Shown here one piece after another: positions 13,101 through 22,784 of a DNA stretch of 64,000 bases. The position numbers and the translations under genes were made by a program. The notes under the pieces are model-generated. The model was not told the DNA's origin. It worked only from the letters and a program-made list of their open reading frames with translations, and searched no databases. Source of the DNA: Halichondria panicea (taxonomy: Eukaryota; Porifera; Demospongiae; Suberitida; Halichondriidae); the NCBI RefSeq assembly GCF_963675165.1, contig NC_087382.1, positions 5,720,315-5,784,314 of the forward strand, written 5' to 3'. Numbering within the stretch: the stretch's first letter is position 1; each line of letters begins with the position of its first letter.

Positions 13101-13949
13101 TCTGGGAAAAAGATAGCTGTGAAAGGGCTTGTGAAAAATGTAGTCCATCGTTTACTCACTCCTTTTTATGGTCATCAGCATGTTGTGTACATGGACAACT
13201 TTTACACGTCCGGTCCATTGATAGAAGAGTTGGCTAAGCAAAATGTGTTTACTGTCGGCACAATTTTGAAGAATGCTGCTGGTTTCCCAGCAAGTCTTAA
13301 GGATGTGGTACTCGACAAAGGTGACTATACGTCCATGACTGTTGGTGATATTTCTTACTCTATGTTTAACGACCGTAGAGTTGTGTCCTTTGCAACAAAT
13401 GTGTTCCCTGACCATATGCCCCACACTGTAATGCGAATGCACAAAGACGGTACCCTACGCTCTCAGAGTGTCCCCCCCTGTCTCCCTGCATATAACATGT
13501 ACATGGGAGGAGTTGACAATACAGGGCGTATGAGGAAAACCTATGGGTACGATAGAAAGTGTCGGCGGTATTGGTTCAGGATTTTCTTTCAATTCCTTGA
13601 CGTTAGTGTGAATAATGCATACATTCTATACAGGCACAACTGTGTCAGGGTGGGTTCAAAGGCCATGCCTTTGAAAGGGTTTCGATTGGAACTAATTCAT
13701 AGTCTATTGGGTGTGCCACGTACTCGTAGCAGTGCCTCAGGTCTGGCCAGTCTAAATATCGTTTTCCCCCCATCACAGGGCGCACGTGTGAGTGCAAATA
13801 GTGTCGGAGTGTCTCGTGGGCGCTGTCAAGTGTGTGTTCGGGAGAAGATCCCTAGCAGAGAGCAGCAACACACTGCAATGGCATGTCCCCACTGTCGCAT
13901 AAGAATATGCAAAGGACACTCTGTTATCGGACACACATGTGCTAGCTAA
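10195..13949 (+). CDS. piggyBac-family transposase, two exons, apparently intact
   Basis: Exon 1 is 10195-10333, starting at ATG and encoding the acidic leader typical of the family (EPSDDDFETDLESDS). Exon 2 is 12382-13949, following GTGCAG and ending at TAA. The join gives 568 residues in one frame. The catalytic triad of piggyBac DDE transposases is visible: Asp235 in SVDEMM, Asp318 in YMDNFYTS and Asp425 in GGVDNTG, with spacings of 83 and 107 residues, close to the family norm. A C-terminal cysteine-rich cross-brace (CQVC, CPHC, then C, H and HTC) ends the protein, as expected for target or end binding. The enzyme excises and inserts DNA at TTAA. A possible AATAAA lies at 14,041. The 2.05-kb intron is almost wholly a tandem array. 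No stop or frameshift was seen, so the gene could be active or recently so. Confidence 0.92.
10390..12320. repeat. minisatellite of about 155-165-bp units inside the transposase intron
   Basis: About 12 head-to-tail units. Each has TTAATGATATTCATAGCACC, TGACATTCATGGTTGTTG, GGGCTCCTCCCACGAGCC and CTGTACTGTACCTATG, then CCCTAAC followed by a C-tract of about 7-17 bases and AG. The C-tract length differs between units, which accounts for most of the size variation. The first unit (10,390-10,510) is diverged. Open frames of 60-80 codons across it repeat with the array and are not genes. Confidence 0.95.
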
Positions 13950-14310
13950 TGTGCTGTGTGACTGATTTTTGTTAGATGGTACTCTCCTGGTCTAAATTGG
14001 CCTTGGAGAGGGGAGGAAAGGGGTATTATTTCAATGATTAATAAAATTGTGATAAAGAATTCAGTTGTATATGAGAGGCCCTAACCCACTCTGTTGTAAA
14101 TTCTGTTGTAATTATCTCTTTCCTTGGCAATCTGTTGTAGAAATTACAACAATGGGTAAGGAATCGTTATGATGAATTAGATGAAGTTGTATGTGAGCTC
14201 CTCCCTGACAAACAAACTGTAGTCTAGGTAACCGCCTTATCAGTCAAGTAGGCTAAAAATCTGTGTCCTTTGATGTAAGCTTTGATGTCTCTTTGTGCAT
14301 ATGTAGTTAT

Positions 14311-14333
14311 AAAAAAAAAAAAAAAAAAAAAAA
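14311..14333. repeat. A-tract
   Basis: A run of 23 A. With no target duplication or retrotransposon-like sequence upstream, I cannot assign it to a retroposon. It is followed by an AGC/AGT-rich imperfect repeat at 14,350-14,395. From 14,340 to 15,560 I see no gene. Confidence 0.7.
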
Positions 14334-15589
14334 GAAACCTTTGACTAGCTAGGAAGAGTAGCAGCAGTAGGCAGCAGTAGTAGTAGCAGTGCAAGCAGGA
14401 CTAGACTAGATTAAAAAGTTGGTGGAAAGAATAACTGACCGTTTGGACGTCACCTGGCTGCCAGACTTTCATCTGGACTCTTCCCCCTGAGTAGCTGGCC
14501 TTTCTCTAAGCCACAAAACTGAGCAAGAAGCTGAAGAAGCAGCTAGACAGAGACATGTACCTAGCCTTGAGAATTGGGAGGCGTGGCTCAACTAGTTAGC
14601 CCAGCCCAGAGGAATTGTTACCGTGGGTACTGAACAACCGTAGAAGTAGGGCTACCCCTGGCTTTACTGAATTAACTAGCTGTGTCTGCTGTCTAGTTGG
14701 ACCAGATTTAGCTAGATAATGGGGTAGAGAATAGTTGAGCGGTGCTGTGTGTAGCTTGAACTGTACTGGCTGGCAAGAATCTAGTAAGCACCCTATGCAC
14801 TGATAACTCGTCAGAATGGAGGGTATGTTCTAGGGATCTGGACAGCTGTACATCCAAAGGAGCCAGGGAGTGCCAATCATCTTCTCCCAGTCTCTGACAC
14901 GCTAAACAAAAGGAGCTAGAACTGGGAGTCCCAGCTAGAATTGCTAGCCGGATCTAGACTAATAGAATGACTTGGAGGCGTGGTGAGGCCGGATCCACAC
15001 TAATTGATCGACCTAAAGACGCTCCTGTTCCAGATTTCACGAATGGCAAGGAAAGGGTTAAAGGTTTCAAGTTACTATAGCAGTTAATCTTGTGAGTAAA
15101 CCACAGCCAGCTGCACCTGCACAGAGAATTATATGAGTATGAGCACAGTGGTGTAATAATACTACATTTCAATGCTGCTATAACAAATGGGAGCAGCTAA
15201 GAGAAAATCAGTTCATATAATATTATATATAGCTTGGTCCAGTTTATAAAATTGACAATGGGGACTTGAAAGAATTTGCATACTGTAGATCAACTTCTTA
15301 ACTTATCTTTAGTATACCCTGCTGTTCTCTTGGCTCTCAGAGCAGCCTCCTGGAAAGACTACTGCTGCATTCTCTGTCTCATCTTGTGCCATGTGGCCAC
15401 TGGCTCTGGATCACATGATCAGTTTTCCTGCTATCTAATTATAGAACATAATTATAGACTAATTATAGAATGCGCATGCGCAGCAGTGTAGTTGCCGTAG
15501 CAATCTTCAAAGCAGCTGCTTTTCTATTATTTCTTGTCCACGTACCAAGTCTAGTCCTGATCCTTTGAGAAGTCTTTAGACCTGTACTG

Positions 15590-16110
15590 TTCTATGCATT
15601 CAGAGCTCAAGGGGAAGAGAAGTTTTCAAGTCATAAACTAAAAGTAAGAGTGAACTTATTAATTGCGTAAATAACTGTGCTGTTTTATGCATGTAGAAAC
15701 AAACTTCAAAACGTTGGGCATTAAGTTGAAGGTCAATTTCCAGCCACTCTAAAGCTGTTGTGATGCTACAATTTAGGTGAGTTTTTAAATTGTAAAGAGC
15801 TATTCTTAATCTTCTATAGATAATAATCATGAGGTTTTTGTCAAGTTAAGTCCCTTCACACCGTGCTGTTCTTTACATTTAGAGCTCTAAAGGAGAGCAG
15901 AAGTATCAAGTCATCAGCACAAAAGGTAAGAATGAACTAGTGATTAATTAATTACAGCCATGTCTTGTTTTATGTACATAGAAAAAAGGTCCGTCATAAA
16001 GTTGGTCAATCACTCTGAAGCTGATTGTAACGCTGCTGTTTAGGTGAGAAATTGATTGATTCTGTTATTCAGGAATAATAATTTTCTATTATAGGTGGAG
16101 TGCTGTTAAT
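15590..16110 (+). repeat. two diverged tandem copies of a non-coding exon-like block
   Basis: The block TTCAGAGCTCAAGGGGAAGA to TTTAGGTGAG (about 15,598-15,780) recurs with changes at about 15,878-16,045, each time with AAGTAAGA or AGGTAAGA and TTTAGGTGAG junctions that resemble donor sites. No conserved reading frame links them. They may be parts of a non-coding transcript or an old tandem duplication within the composite element. Confidence 0.45.
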
Positions 16111-16979
16111 GTTGTCAAATCTTTGCGAGGGAGCAGAAATCAAACATGCAGAGGGTACCAAACGATGTAACTATTTTGTACACTTTCTTAGATAGATTAG
16201 TCATAGGATGTTTTACTTAGTTCACTGTTAATCATTTAATTTGAAGTATGCTGTATCAATGCAATGTCTCTTGTTGCTATGACAATGTGATGTACTTGTA
16301 ACACTTATATGCATGTCATGTGAGCACACTACCACCAGTGTTGATTAACACACTCAAGAGTGTGTGTTGATCAACACCTCTCAGTGTGTTAAACTTAAAC
16401 AGTGCAACGAGCACACTAAAAGTGTGTTAATTAACGCACCATTTTTAACAGTGTACAGCCTGTAATGCCCACTTCATGCATGAGAACTCTACATGAAATG
16501 CAACAGTTCAGTGAAGGCTGGTCCAATATTCCTGATTGCAATGATGATGGTCATGATCATTATCTGCTCTTTCGAGTACAAATGAACTGAAGATGTTGAA
16601 ACCTTGTTGTTTACATAACAATTAAGTGTACACAGAAGCCAATAAGTATATACAGCTAAGCAACCCAATACAGTAATAAAAAAGATAGCAGAATGTGGGT
16701 AGTAGCGAGGGCGTACATGACATCAAAAGGCAATAAGTGCACTTTGCCAATTTGTCTATTGGTGCCCACACTCACTAATGCTTCGTTGTTATTTCAATAT
16801 GGAGGTATTTGTGTTGTATGTATCAAAACATACTCGGAATACTATATACATGCATCAGTTTCTTTGGGCTTTTAAATCTCATACACACTGTACAGTATAG
16901 TACATGCCATAATTACGGCACACACATGCAAGTTAAGAACACTGCTATGAGGTTAAATGCATGCGTACGTATATACCGG

Positions 16980-17400
16980 CCGTAGCGGGTAATTCCGTGA
17001 GGTTAAAAAATTCTTTCAGAAAACGGTGAGTAAAATTTCGTTCCATTTTATTTCTTGCACTGCTTGCATGCATTCCGATAAGCCACGCCTACATTTTCGT
17101 GGGGGAAAAGTTCGTAGATGTCAGCTTGCCCACGAAAAGAATGAATATTTTACCCCACGAAAATTAGTATTAGTTATTGCCCAGCCAGAGTGCAACATGC
17201 CATATATTGCATGAGGACGCCTGCAATAACTAACTTGTTGCCCAATGACGTTAAACTCGTCTGATTGGTCATATAAGTCGTAATAAAAGACATGTGTTTT
17301 AAAGGAATTTTAGTGTATTCATTAGTTTTGCTGTATTCCATAGTAAATCTTTAGGTTTTCTTCCCACTTCTAGTGCTAAAAGTAGTAGCCTATATAAAAG
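16980..17400. repeat. degenerate copy of a dispersed repeat
   Basis: It contains CTTGTTGCCCAATGACGT, CTGATTGGTCA and TTAGGTTTTCTTCCCA, also found in the elements at 21,575-21,844 and 56,040-56,340, and the CCACGAAAAT motifs of the element at 61,641. A duplicated TTTCTTAGTTGGTTATTG follows at 17,536 and 17,569. No gene is visible from 16,600 to 18,490. Confidence 0.6.
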
Positions 17401-17960
17401 GGACCAAATGAGTTATTGGGTGGGGATGGTGGGGTATAAGTCCCAAATGGATATCTCTTACAGTGCAAGTGCATATAATCCAGTGCATAATGCAGTGCAA
17501 TATATGCTTGCTATATAGTAGTGTGAAAGACTATGTTTCTTAGTTGGTTATTGTTTGTGCTTTTTATGTTTCTTAGTTGGTTATTGTTTGTGCTTTTGTT
17601 CGTTATTGTATAGGGTTACTGTTCATGTATGCCAGGCAAGGATTCTTGCCTTAGCTTGATTATAGCTGTTATAGTGTTAAATAGACTACATTTACTTATT
17701 TGGTATGTTGTGCAATAGTATACGACTGTACACCCAAGGTGTTAATCCCTCTCTCCTGCCCTGTAAGATCCCGTCAAACCAGTTTTAGAACCTGACAAAC
17801 AGGAAGTGTTCAGGAGTGTATAAAAGGACAGTGTGTTAGATTTTGAGTTTTAGTTGTTTTTGTGATGTTAAAGTTTATGCGATGTTGTGGAATTGATGTT
17901 GTTAAATGAAGATTGTTGAATTGAATTGTGAGAACTTAATAGTCTAGAAGTGGATCTTTT

Positions 17961-18252
17961 ACAAGTAGCGATGCATCATGCCATGCATATACTGAGCACT
18001 GGATTGCTTTGATCTGCCCACTCACTGGGCAACAACATACTATACGGTAATAATTATGAAACTGACATTTTGTGATATATATGCATGCATGCAAAACTAT
18101 CATCTATAATTATAGTCATTACTTTCAAGAATGATTATAATCATAAAATTAATGTCAGTTTAATAATTATTACCGTATAGCATGGTGTTGCCCAGTGAGT
18201 GGGCAGATCAAAGCAATCCAGTGCTCAGTATATGGCATGATGCATCGCTACC
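17961..18252. mobile_element. foldback MITE
   Basis: Left arm from about 17,966 (GTAGCGATGCATCATGCCAT) through CTGATCT-like GGATTGCTTTGATCTGCC to about 18,085; right arm about 18,130-18,252 is its reverse complement. Arms of about 120 bp, short AT-rich loop. A partial copy of one arm is at 25,265-25,340 and a smaller fragment is at 43,115. Confidence 0.82.
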
Positions 18253-18393
18253 ATAGCAACCATATATTGCACTGCATTATTTATTGGAATGTGGGACTCA
18301 GTGGGAGGTAGTGTGTATATAATGGTCCCCACAACATGTCATACACACGTCTATATATAGTAATGTTAGGTGTATATTTATAGCTACACTTTG

Positions 18394-18402
18394 AGTATAA
18401 AT
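18394..18402 (+). promoter_or_regulatory. TATA box for the 18.5-kb family gene
   Basis: GTATAAATA lies about 95 bp before the ATG. No other clear TATA lies between it and the start. Position and sequence fit a core promoter; unproven. Confidence 0.5.
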
Positions 18403-18495
18403 ACGGAACAACAAAGCCTAATCCAATACATTGAGAGATTTGCAAGCAGGATTGACTATATACCACAACAGTTTGATTCACAGAACTATATAACC

Positions 18496-19846
18496 ATGGT
18501 AAGAAACTACTATTTTTCTTGCGCTATAAATGAATATCAATGTTTTAGATACCGTTGGTGTTGTTAGTGCTGATGGGAGCACTTTCTGTGAATTGCCAGA
18601 GCTTAACATGTCTAGCAGAGGAAATACCTGCAGGGAGTGATGAATTCCAACGTTGTCTCCGCATAATACTAAATGTGAGTTGCCTACAAAATATCAGGAA
18701 TTCTTGCTCTGCATGCATATAGCTATATATAGCTTAAAAAGTGCAGTATTATGTGGGCATCTATAAGTTTTTTCTACTGCACTATAAATGTATGGTATAA
18801 TGTGTCCACATGCATCCATGCAGACAATGTATACACACCGAGAAATTTTAAGTGCCATTTGATTACTAGAATTATAGAACACATACATGTTTATACCCCT
18901 AGCCTCGATTCTAGGTCGCTGGAATCGAGGCTAGTTTATACCATAATTATACCGATAATTATAAGCCCTTTTTTATTCTCATCTACGTACATGCACATGC
19001 AGGCAACAATCGGAGGAAGTGATGCTTTTTGCAGTGATTCAGATTGCAAAACATTCTTTTCTGATGCATATAACAACTGTGGACTCTGTAATCCGATTGA
19101 GTTGGGTATGACATACACATGCATGCACATACACATGCCATGGTATACATGCATGATCACGCAGTCAAGCTATATATATACATAAGGAATGTTGGAGCGC
19201 AGTATATCAAGAGCCAGAGGCCAGAGGGGGTGCATGCTGGAGCGTCCTCTGTACCTCTCTGCTAGCGTACAGTCAGAGGCTCTGACTACACCCCTGAGCC
19301 AAGCATGCATGCGCTTTCCCTGACAACATGCAATTAATATTTTTCGCAGGTTGCAGCACGAGTCTAAATCTGACTGATAATAACGGTGCCCCTGCTCTGT
19401 CTTGCTTGTTTAACGATGTGGCAGCACATCCAAATCTCCAAGAGTGTCAAAGGAGAAGATCACAAGTAAACAATTTACTGCATGCATGGCAAAAATATAT
19501 TATTACATTATAATTCAGAACCTGACAGATTACTGCCTTGCTGACGATTGTTACTTCATAGAAAATGGCTACAACACCTGTGGATTCGATATACACAAAT
19601 GTAACCCTGTCAGGCAAGGTATAATGTTATCAAAACTAACTTCGTGTACTATAGGATATAATTATAAGACATGTATAGTAAAAACGTGCATGATTCTTGA
19701 TTCCTGAATGGTTTATCTATATATATGCAGCCTGTAATGCTCACTTCATGGGAGCTCTACAAGAATGCAACAGTGCAGTAACGGCTGGTCCAACATTCCT
19801 GACTGCAATCATGGTCATGTTCTACTATTTTCTCCAAGACTTTTGA
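18496..19846 (+). CDS. two-module cysteine-rich secreted protein, probable GPI anchor (intact)
   Basis: Six exons: 18496-18498 (the ATG alone), 18549-18674, 19003-19105, 19350-19465, 19519-19618 and 19731-19846. They give 187 residues. Residues 1-17 are a signal peptide (IPLVLLVLMGALSVNCQ). Module 1 spans exons 2-3: Cys, 13-15 residues, Cys; then CSDSDC, then CGLCNP. Module 2 spans exons 4-5 with the same plan: Cys-Cys, CLADDC, CGFDIHKCNP. Both module-ending exons finish in phase 1 and both module-starting exons finish in phase 0, so the modules arose by duplication of an exon pair. Exon 6 adds two more Cys and a hydrophobic end after NSAVTAGP, as in GPI signals. The product is expected at the outer membrane surface. 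The layout recalls Ly6-type proteins but the cysteine pattern does not fit. Function unknown. Intact relatives: 57,004-58,692 and, with one module, 36,655 and 60,154. Confidence 0.85.
18889..18942. mobile_element. TAGCCTCG hairpin element, copy 2, in an intron
   Basis: The 34-bp body 18,900-18,933 is almost all stem (TAGCCTCGATTC pairing with GAATCGAGGCTA). GTTTATACC occurs on both sides (18,889-18,897 and 18,934-18,942), with two extra C at the left junction. It sits in intron 2 of the family gene and is the smallest copy, arms only. Confidence 0.72.
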
Positions 19847-20134
19847 GTATATATACATGCATGCACTGATCGAAACCTATAATGACTGCAGTTTACAACA
19901 TAATATATAGATGAAAATAGCATGGTTGAGCAACCTTAATCTTCTTAGACTACATAATTTGGGAGACCGATATCAATTTTTTATTGTGGAATAATATGTA
20001 TTAAAATACTGTTACACTGCAAAAAATGAAGTGCGGTGAGCCATGCATTAATTCGGTATATATAGTGAGCACACTCAGAAACTATAGAGTATGAATATAT
20101 ACACAGATCAGTACCTAACTCAGGCTACTCTACA

Positions 20135-20693
20135 CTATAGGGGTTGGTAGATTATGCTAGCATAATTTTGAGCATAATAGACGCACATAGTATAATAGGG
20201 GTCTAAAGAATAATTGCATCGGAAATAGGTATCAATGTCCATTTTTGGTAAAGATCATTACATTAAGTTTTGCATAAAGACGTTTTCATGGCAAAAAATG
20301 CTGAAGGTGGATCAGTTCTGAGATCATGATTATATTAATTATGTCTTGTGGCAGTAGGTTAATTGTGTGCTGTGCTATATATACGTCTCAATTTCGTCTA
20401 TAATTATTGTGTTACATTTTTGGGGAATAATCAGATTTTTATGAGAATAATCGGTGAGAATAATAGGCACACTTTTCAATAGTTTAAGAATAGAATAATG
20501 GGTAGAAAAAAGCATAAATGATAATATAGTGAGTCTATATAATTATATGTTGTGCATGCTTTGGAAGAATAATGTCGGAATCAATAATAGGCGATTTGAA
20601 AAGAATAATAGGCCGTTTGAATAAGCTGTTTTAACTTGAGCATAAAAATAGGTAATAATAACCTCGAGCATAATCTACCAACCCCTATACTAT
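20135..20693. mobile_element. TIR element, about 558 bp, GGGGTTGGTAGATTATGC ends
   Basis: The left end TATAGGGGTTGGTAGATTAT and the right end ATAATCTACCAACCCCTATA are inverted copies. The interior is rich in AGAATAAT and has no coding potential. Its right border is the start of a gene relic (20,695). The stretch 19,850-20,134 shows nothing that I can identify. Confidence 0.8.
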
Positions 20694-20694
20694 A

Positions 20695-20935
20695 ACTTGA
20701 TTTGGAATGCTTTTGTGCATATAAAAGCCGTTGGTCTGACAGAAGAGGACGTACTATACAATTTTGAATAACTATATATATACTGAGGTCAATGCATATA
20801 ATAGGAGGAATTAAGATATCTCAGAGTAACATAACATTATACTGTCCGGATTAGAACTGTATTTTGTTGAGAAAGAGTCTACGATAAGTATTATTATGCA
20901 GTAATCTTGTTCGAGAGAGTATTATATAGGTGCAT
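20695..20935 (+). pseudogene. relic of exons 4-5 of a two-module family member
   Basis: TTGGAATGCTTTTGTG matches the exon 4 stretch with the module-2 first Cys. CTGTCCGGATTAGAACTGTA and TTTTGTTGAG, then AATCTTGTTCGAGAGAG, match exon 5 of the genes at 23.76 and 57.0 kb. TGC codons are changed to stops or other bases, and no other exons remain. The TIR element ending at 20,693 cuts off its left side. Confidence 0.75.
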
Positions 20936-20983
20936 GAAAAACATTTTGGTCTCATATAGCTATATATAGCTTGCACTCATTCG

Positions 20984-21031
20984 GTGGATTGTTTCGTTTA
21001 GCGTGATGTACGCTAACAGAACAATCCACCA
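20984..21031. other. stem-loop, about 22-bp stem and 4-nt loop
   Basis: GGTGGATTGTTTCGTTTAGC pairs, with a few mismatches, with GCTAACAGAACAATCCACC around a GATG/GTAC loop. Two weaker stem-loops follow at 21,039-21,071 and 21,138-21,180, the last sharing TTTAGCGTGA. They could be remains of small hairpin elements or transcribed hairpins; sequence alone does not decide. Confidence 0.5.
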
Positions 21032-21306
21032 GGACAAAAAGTACAGGTTGTGCATTTAGCTGTACTTTTGGACACAGTATATATAATTATACTATAATTA
21101 TACTGGGTATATAAGTATACTACCTGTAATCTATGCAAGTGTTTCTGTTTAGCGTGAGCTCATGTTAACCAGAAACCACCATAAAATAAAATAAAATAGA
21201 GGCTGTTTGTTGCTTGAACGTGAGACTAATAATTGACAGACATGCACTCTGCATGGTGTGGGACTCAACCTTCACTAATTAGTTAATTGGCAAGTCTTTG
21301 CGTAAA

Positions 21307-21900
21307 GGAATTATCTGTTGGCATTGACGCCATGTATATACCTAAATTAGTCCGATAATGCAGGTCACTGGCCACATAGCCATTATAGACAGTCAGAGTT
21401 AATTGACCCCACCTTGATACTGTTTACATGCAGAGATAAACGTTTCTGCATCTTAAACCATGCATGCAGCCCAAACAACAGATTAAAGGACATTGGACAA
21501 GTACGGCTGTTGTGAAAATTATTGTCTTATAGCGTTGTGCATCAAGCTTGCAATTGTATACTTGTTGTCCAAGGAGTTGCACTATAGTTGTGCATGGGAA
21601 GAAAACCTAAGAATGTACTAGAATTCAGCAAAAGTAATGAATTCACTAAAATTCACTCAAAACACGTCTTTTGTTACGGGAAAAACTTGACCAATCAGAA
21701 GAGTTTGACGTCATTGGGCAACAAGTTATTGCAGGCTCCTTCGTGCAACATGCCCTGCATGGATGACATATGCCTGAGGGCATTATGTTGCTCCAGTACA
21801 ATAATTATAATATGGCATGTTGCACTTGTGCTGTGCAACTAATACATTATACACAATTTAGGCACGTGGCATACATATTTGCATAATTATTTGTAAAGGT
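21307..21900 (+). pseudogene. internally deleted family member: promoter and exon 1 fused to 3' UTR
   Basis: Positions 21,307-21,530 match the promoter and first exon of the gene at 57,004: shared TTATCTNTTGGCATNGACGCC, GCCACATAGCCATTATA, GACCCCACCTT and GGACAAGTANGGCTGTTGTG. The start codon is ACG (21,503) instead of ATG. From about 21,532, AGCGTTGTGCATCAAG matches the 3' UTR of that gene (58,752), so the whole body between exon 1 and the 3' UTR is missing. The 3' UTR match then resumes at about 21,857 after an inserted element (21,575-21,844). Confidence 0.8.
21575..21844. mobile_element. dispersed element, copy 1 (+)
   Basis: About 270 bp, near-identical in opposite orientation at 56,040-56,340. 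The ends carry short inverted AGTTGCAC segments. Open frames of about 80 codons through both copies (with MGRKPKNVLEFSK) are shared only because the copies are recent; they have no protein features. A more diverged copy is at 16,980-17,400. It interrupts the relict 3' UTR described for 21,307-21,900. Confidence 0.75.
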
Positions 21901-21903
21901 ATA

Positions 21904-22078
21904 ATAATGAAAGCACCGCAGGTGCTGATGCCTCGGTGGAGATGCCAAAGCTACATAACATAAAGCTACTAATAGCTGATGAACATTTTTGCAATAATTA
22001 TTTTGCTGCATGCAAACTCAAAGAATGGGTAATGATCGACCATGATTGTTGTTAAAAACGATCGATGCCAAAAGTTCA
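21904..22078. repeat. dispersed repeat shared with 51,915-52,068
   Basis: AATGAAAGCACCGCAGGTGC through CGACCATGATTGTTGTTAAA and CGATCGATG is repeated at 51,915-52,068 in the same orientation with few changes. The short palindrome GCACCGCAGGTGC opens it. The copy at 51.9 kb lies inside a broken sushi exon. Confidence 0.75.
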
Positions 22079-22084
22079 ATTCTA

Positions 22085-22490
22085 AAAATTAATGGCTGCC
22101 ATCAGCAGAGCCTTGCAGCTCTCATCCTCACTCTTGCAGCTACCAATAGCTAGCGTTCTAGTACAGAGCTAACTACTAAGTAGAGTAGTAACACTCGGTA
22201 AACAAGTTTGGCTACGTGCTCTTCTGAAAAGGCTGCAATGGCATTCCAAGTAAGCAAAACTAGGCATAACTCGAGAACGAAGCATTATTTTGCAAATCCA
22301 CGAATTAAAATCCAAGTAAACATGACTAGAAGCCTATAGAAACTCTTACTTGCACTTGATTCATCCTTGAGCAGTTGTAGCGGTCTACACACACACACAC
22401 ACACACACACAGACACACAGATACACAGACACACAAACACACTACCGTATACCTCGCTTGCGCATGCGCACCGAGGCATAATTATTATGC
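22085..22490. mobile_element. dispersed element with (CA)n tract
   Basis: It shares GGCATAACTCGA, AATCCACGAAT..AAAATCCAAG, AGAAGCCTATAGAA, a CA tract (22,386-22,412) and a CCTCG..GAGGCATAAT end with the elements at 35,596, 41,806 and 46,955. It is more diverged than those three, so probably an older subfamily. G- and C-rich tracts follow at 22,662-22,698. Confidence 0.6.
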
Positions 22491-22784
22491 GAGTGAAAAA
22501 CCCAGAGGAAGGAAGGTTGGACGCGCGTCATCCACCGTCAGGTTTTATCTGCCAGATATCTGTAGAATATAATTATAGCTGTTTAATAACTGACTATAAT
22601 ATAATTATGCCTCAACTTTTATGCACTACGCCATGTCTGTGTTCATCCTGCCAAATTCTAGAGGGGGGGGGGGGGGGGGGCGAATTACCCCCCTCACCCC
22701 CTTCAATGCAGCTCTGCTGGTTCAGTGAGAATAAAATTGTATCTGAAAGCCAGAGTGTCTGAAAATCAACCCTTAAACTATATA

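Larger units (their letters stand above)
9832..16453. mobile_element. 6.6-kb composite element with CACTGTTAAAAA ends and piggyBac cargo
   Basis: Both ends start CACTGTTAAAAA followed by copies of GTTAATNAACACAC; the right end is the inverse of the left. TA flanks both sides (9830-9831 and 16,454-16,455). The host sequence on either side is intron 5 and exon 6 of one dead gene, so everything between was inserted, either at once or as nested events. Inside are a piggyBac transposase gene, its minisatellite intron, an A-tract (14,311-14,333) and about 2 kb of non-coding DNA. PiggyBac normally targets TTAA and has CCC-type ends, so these ends do not obviously belong to the transposase. Confidence 0.7.
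7245..16593 (+). pseudogene. dead two-module cysteine-rich family member, split by transposons
   Basis: Pieces align in order with exons of the intact gene at 18,496-19,846. Exon 2 (signal peptide and first Cys pair) lies at 7245-7366, where the CTGTGAAATTCCAGAGTTTA stretch is recognisable. Part of exon 4 and its donor lie at about 9480-9592 (GGAGATCACAAGTAAG). Exon 5 lies at about 9631-9726 (CTGCCTTGCTGATGACTGCT). Exon 6 lies at 16,456-16,593 (CCTGTAATGCCCACTTCATG). All carry stops or frameshifts and exon 3 was not found. The intact relative spans 1.35 kb; this one spans 9.35 kb because of insertions at 7578-7976, 8916-9473 and 9832-16,453. The last insertion lies precisely inside the old intron 5, which dates it after the gene copy arose. 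No protein can be made. Confidence 0.82.

Noticed and set aside
13152-13442. Minus-strand 96-codon frame inside the transposase
   Set aside because: Antisense shadow of a well-supported coding exon; no features of its own.
18496-19846. Assignment to Ly6/uPAR three-finger proteins
   Set aside because: Signal peptide, cysteines and anchor fit in outline, but the characteristic spacing and the C-terminal CCxxxxCN are absent.
21588-21842. 84-residue protein shared with 56,051-56,299
   Set aside because: The sharing is explained by a recent mobile repeat; no signal peptide, domain or start context, and the diverged copy at 17 kb does not keep the frame.
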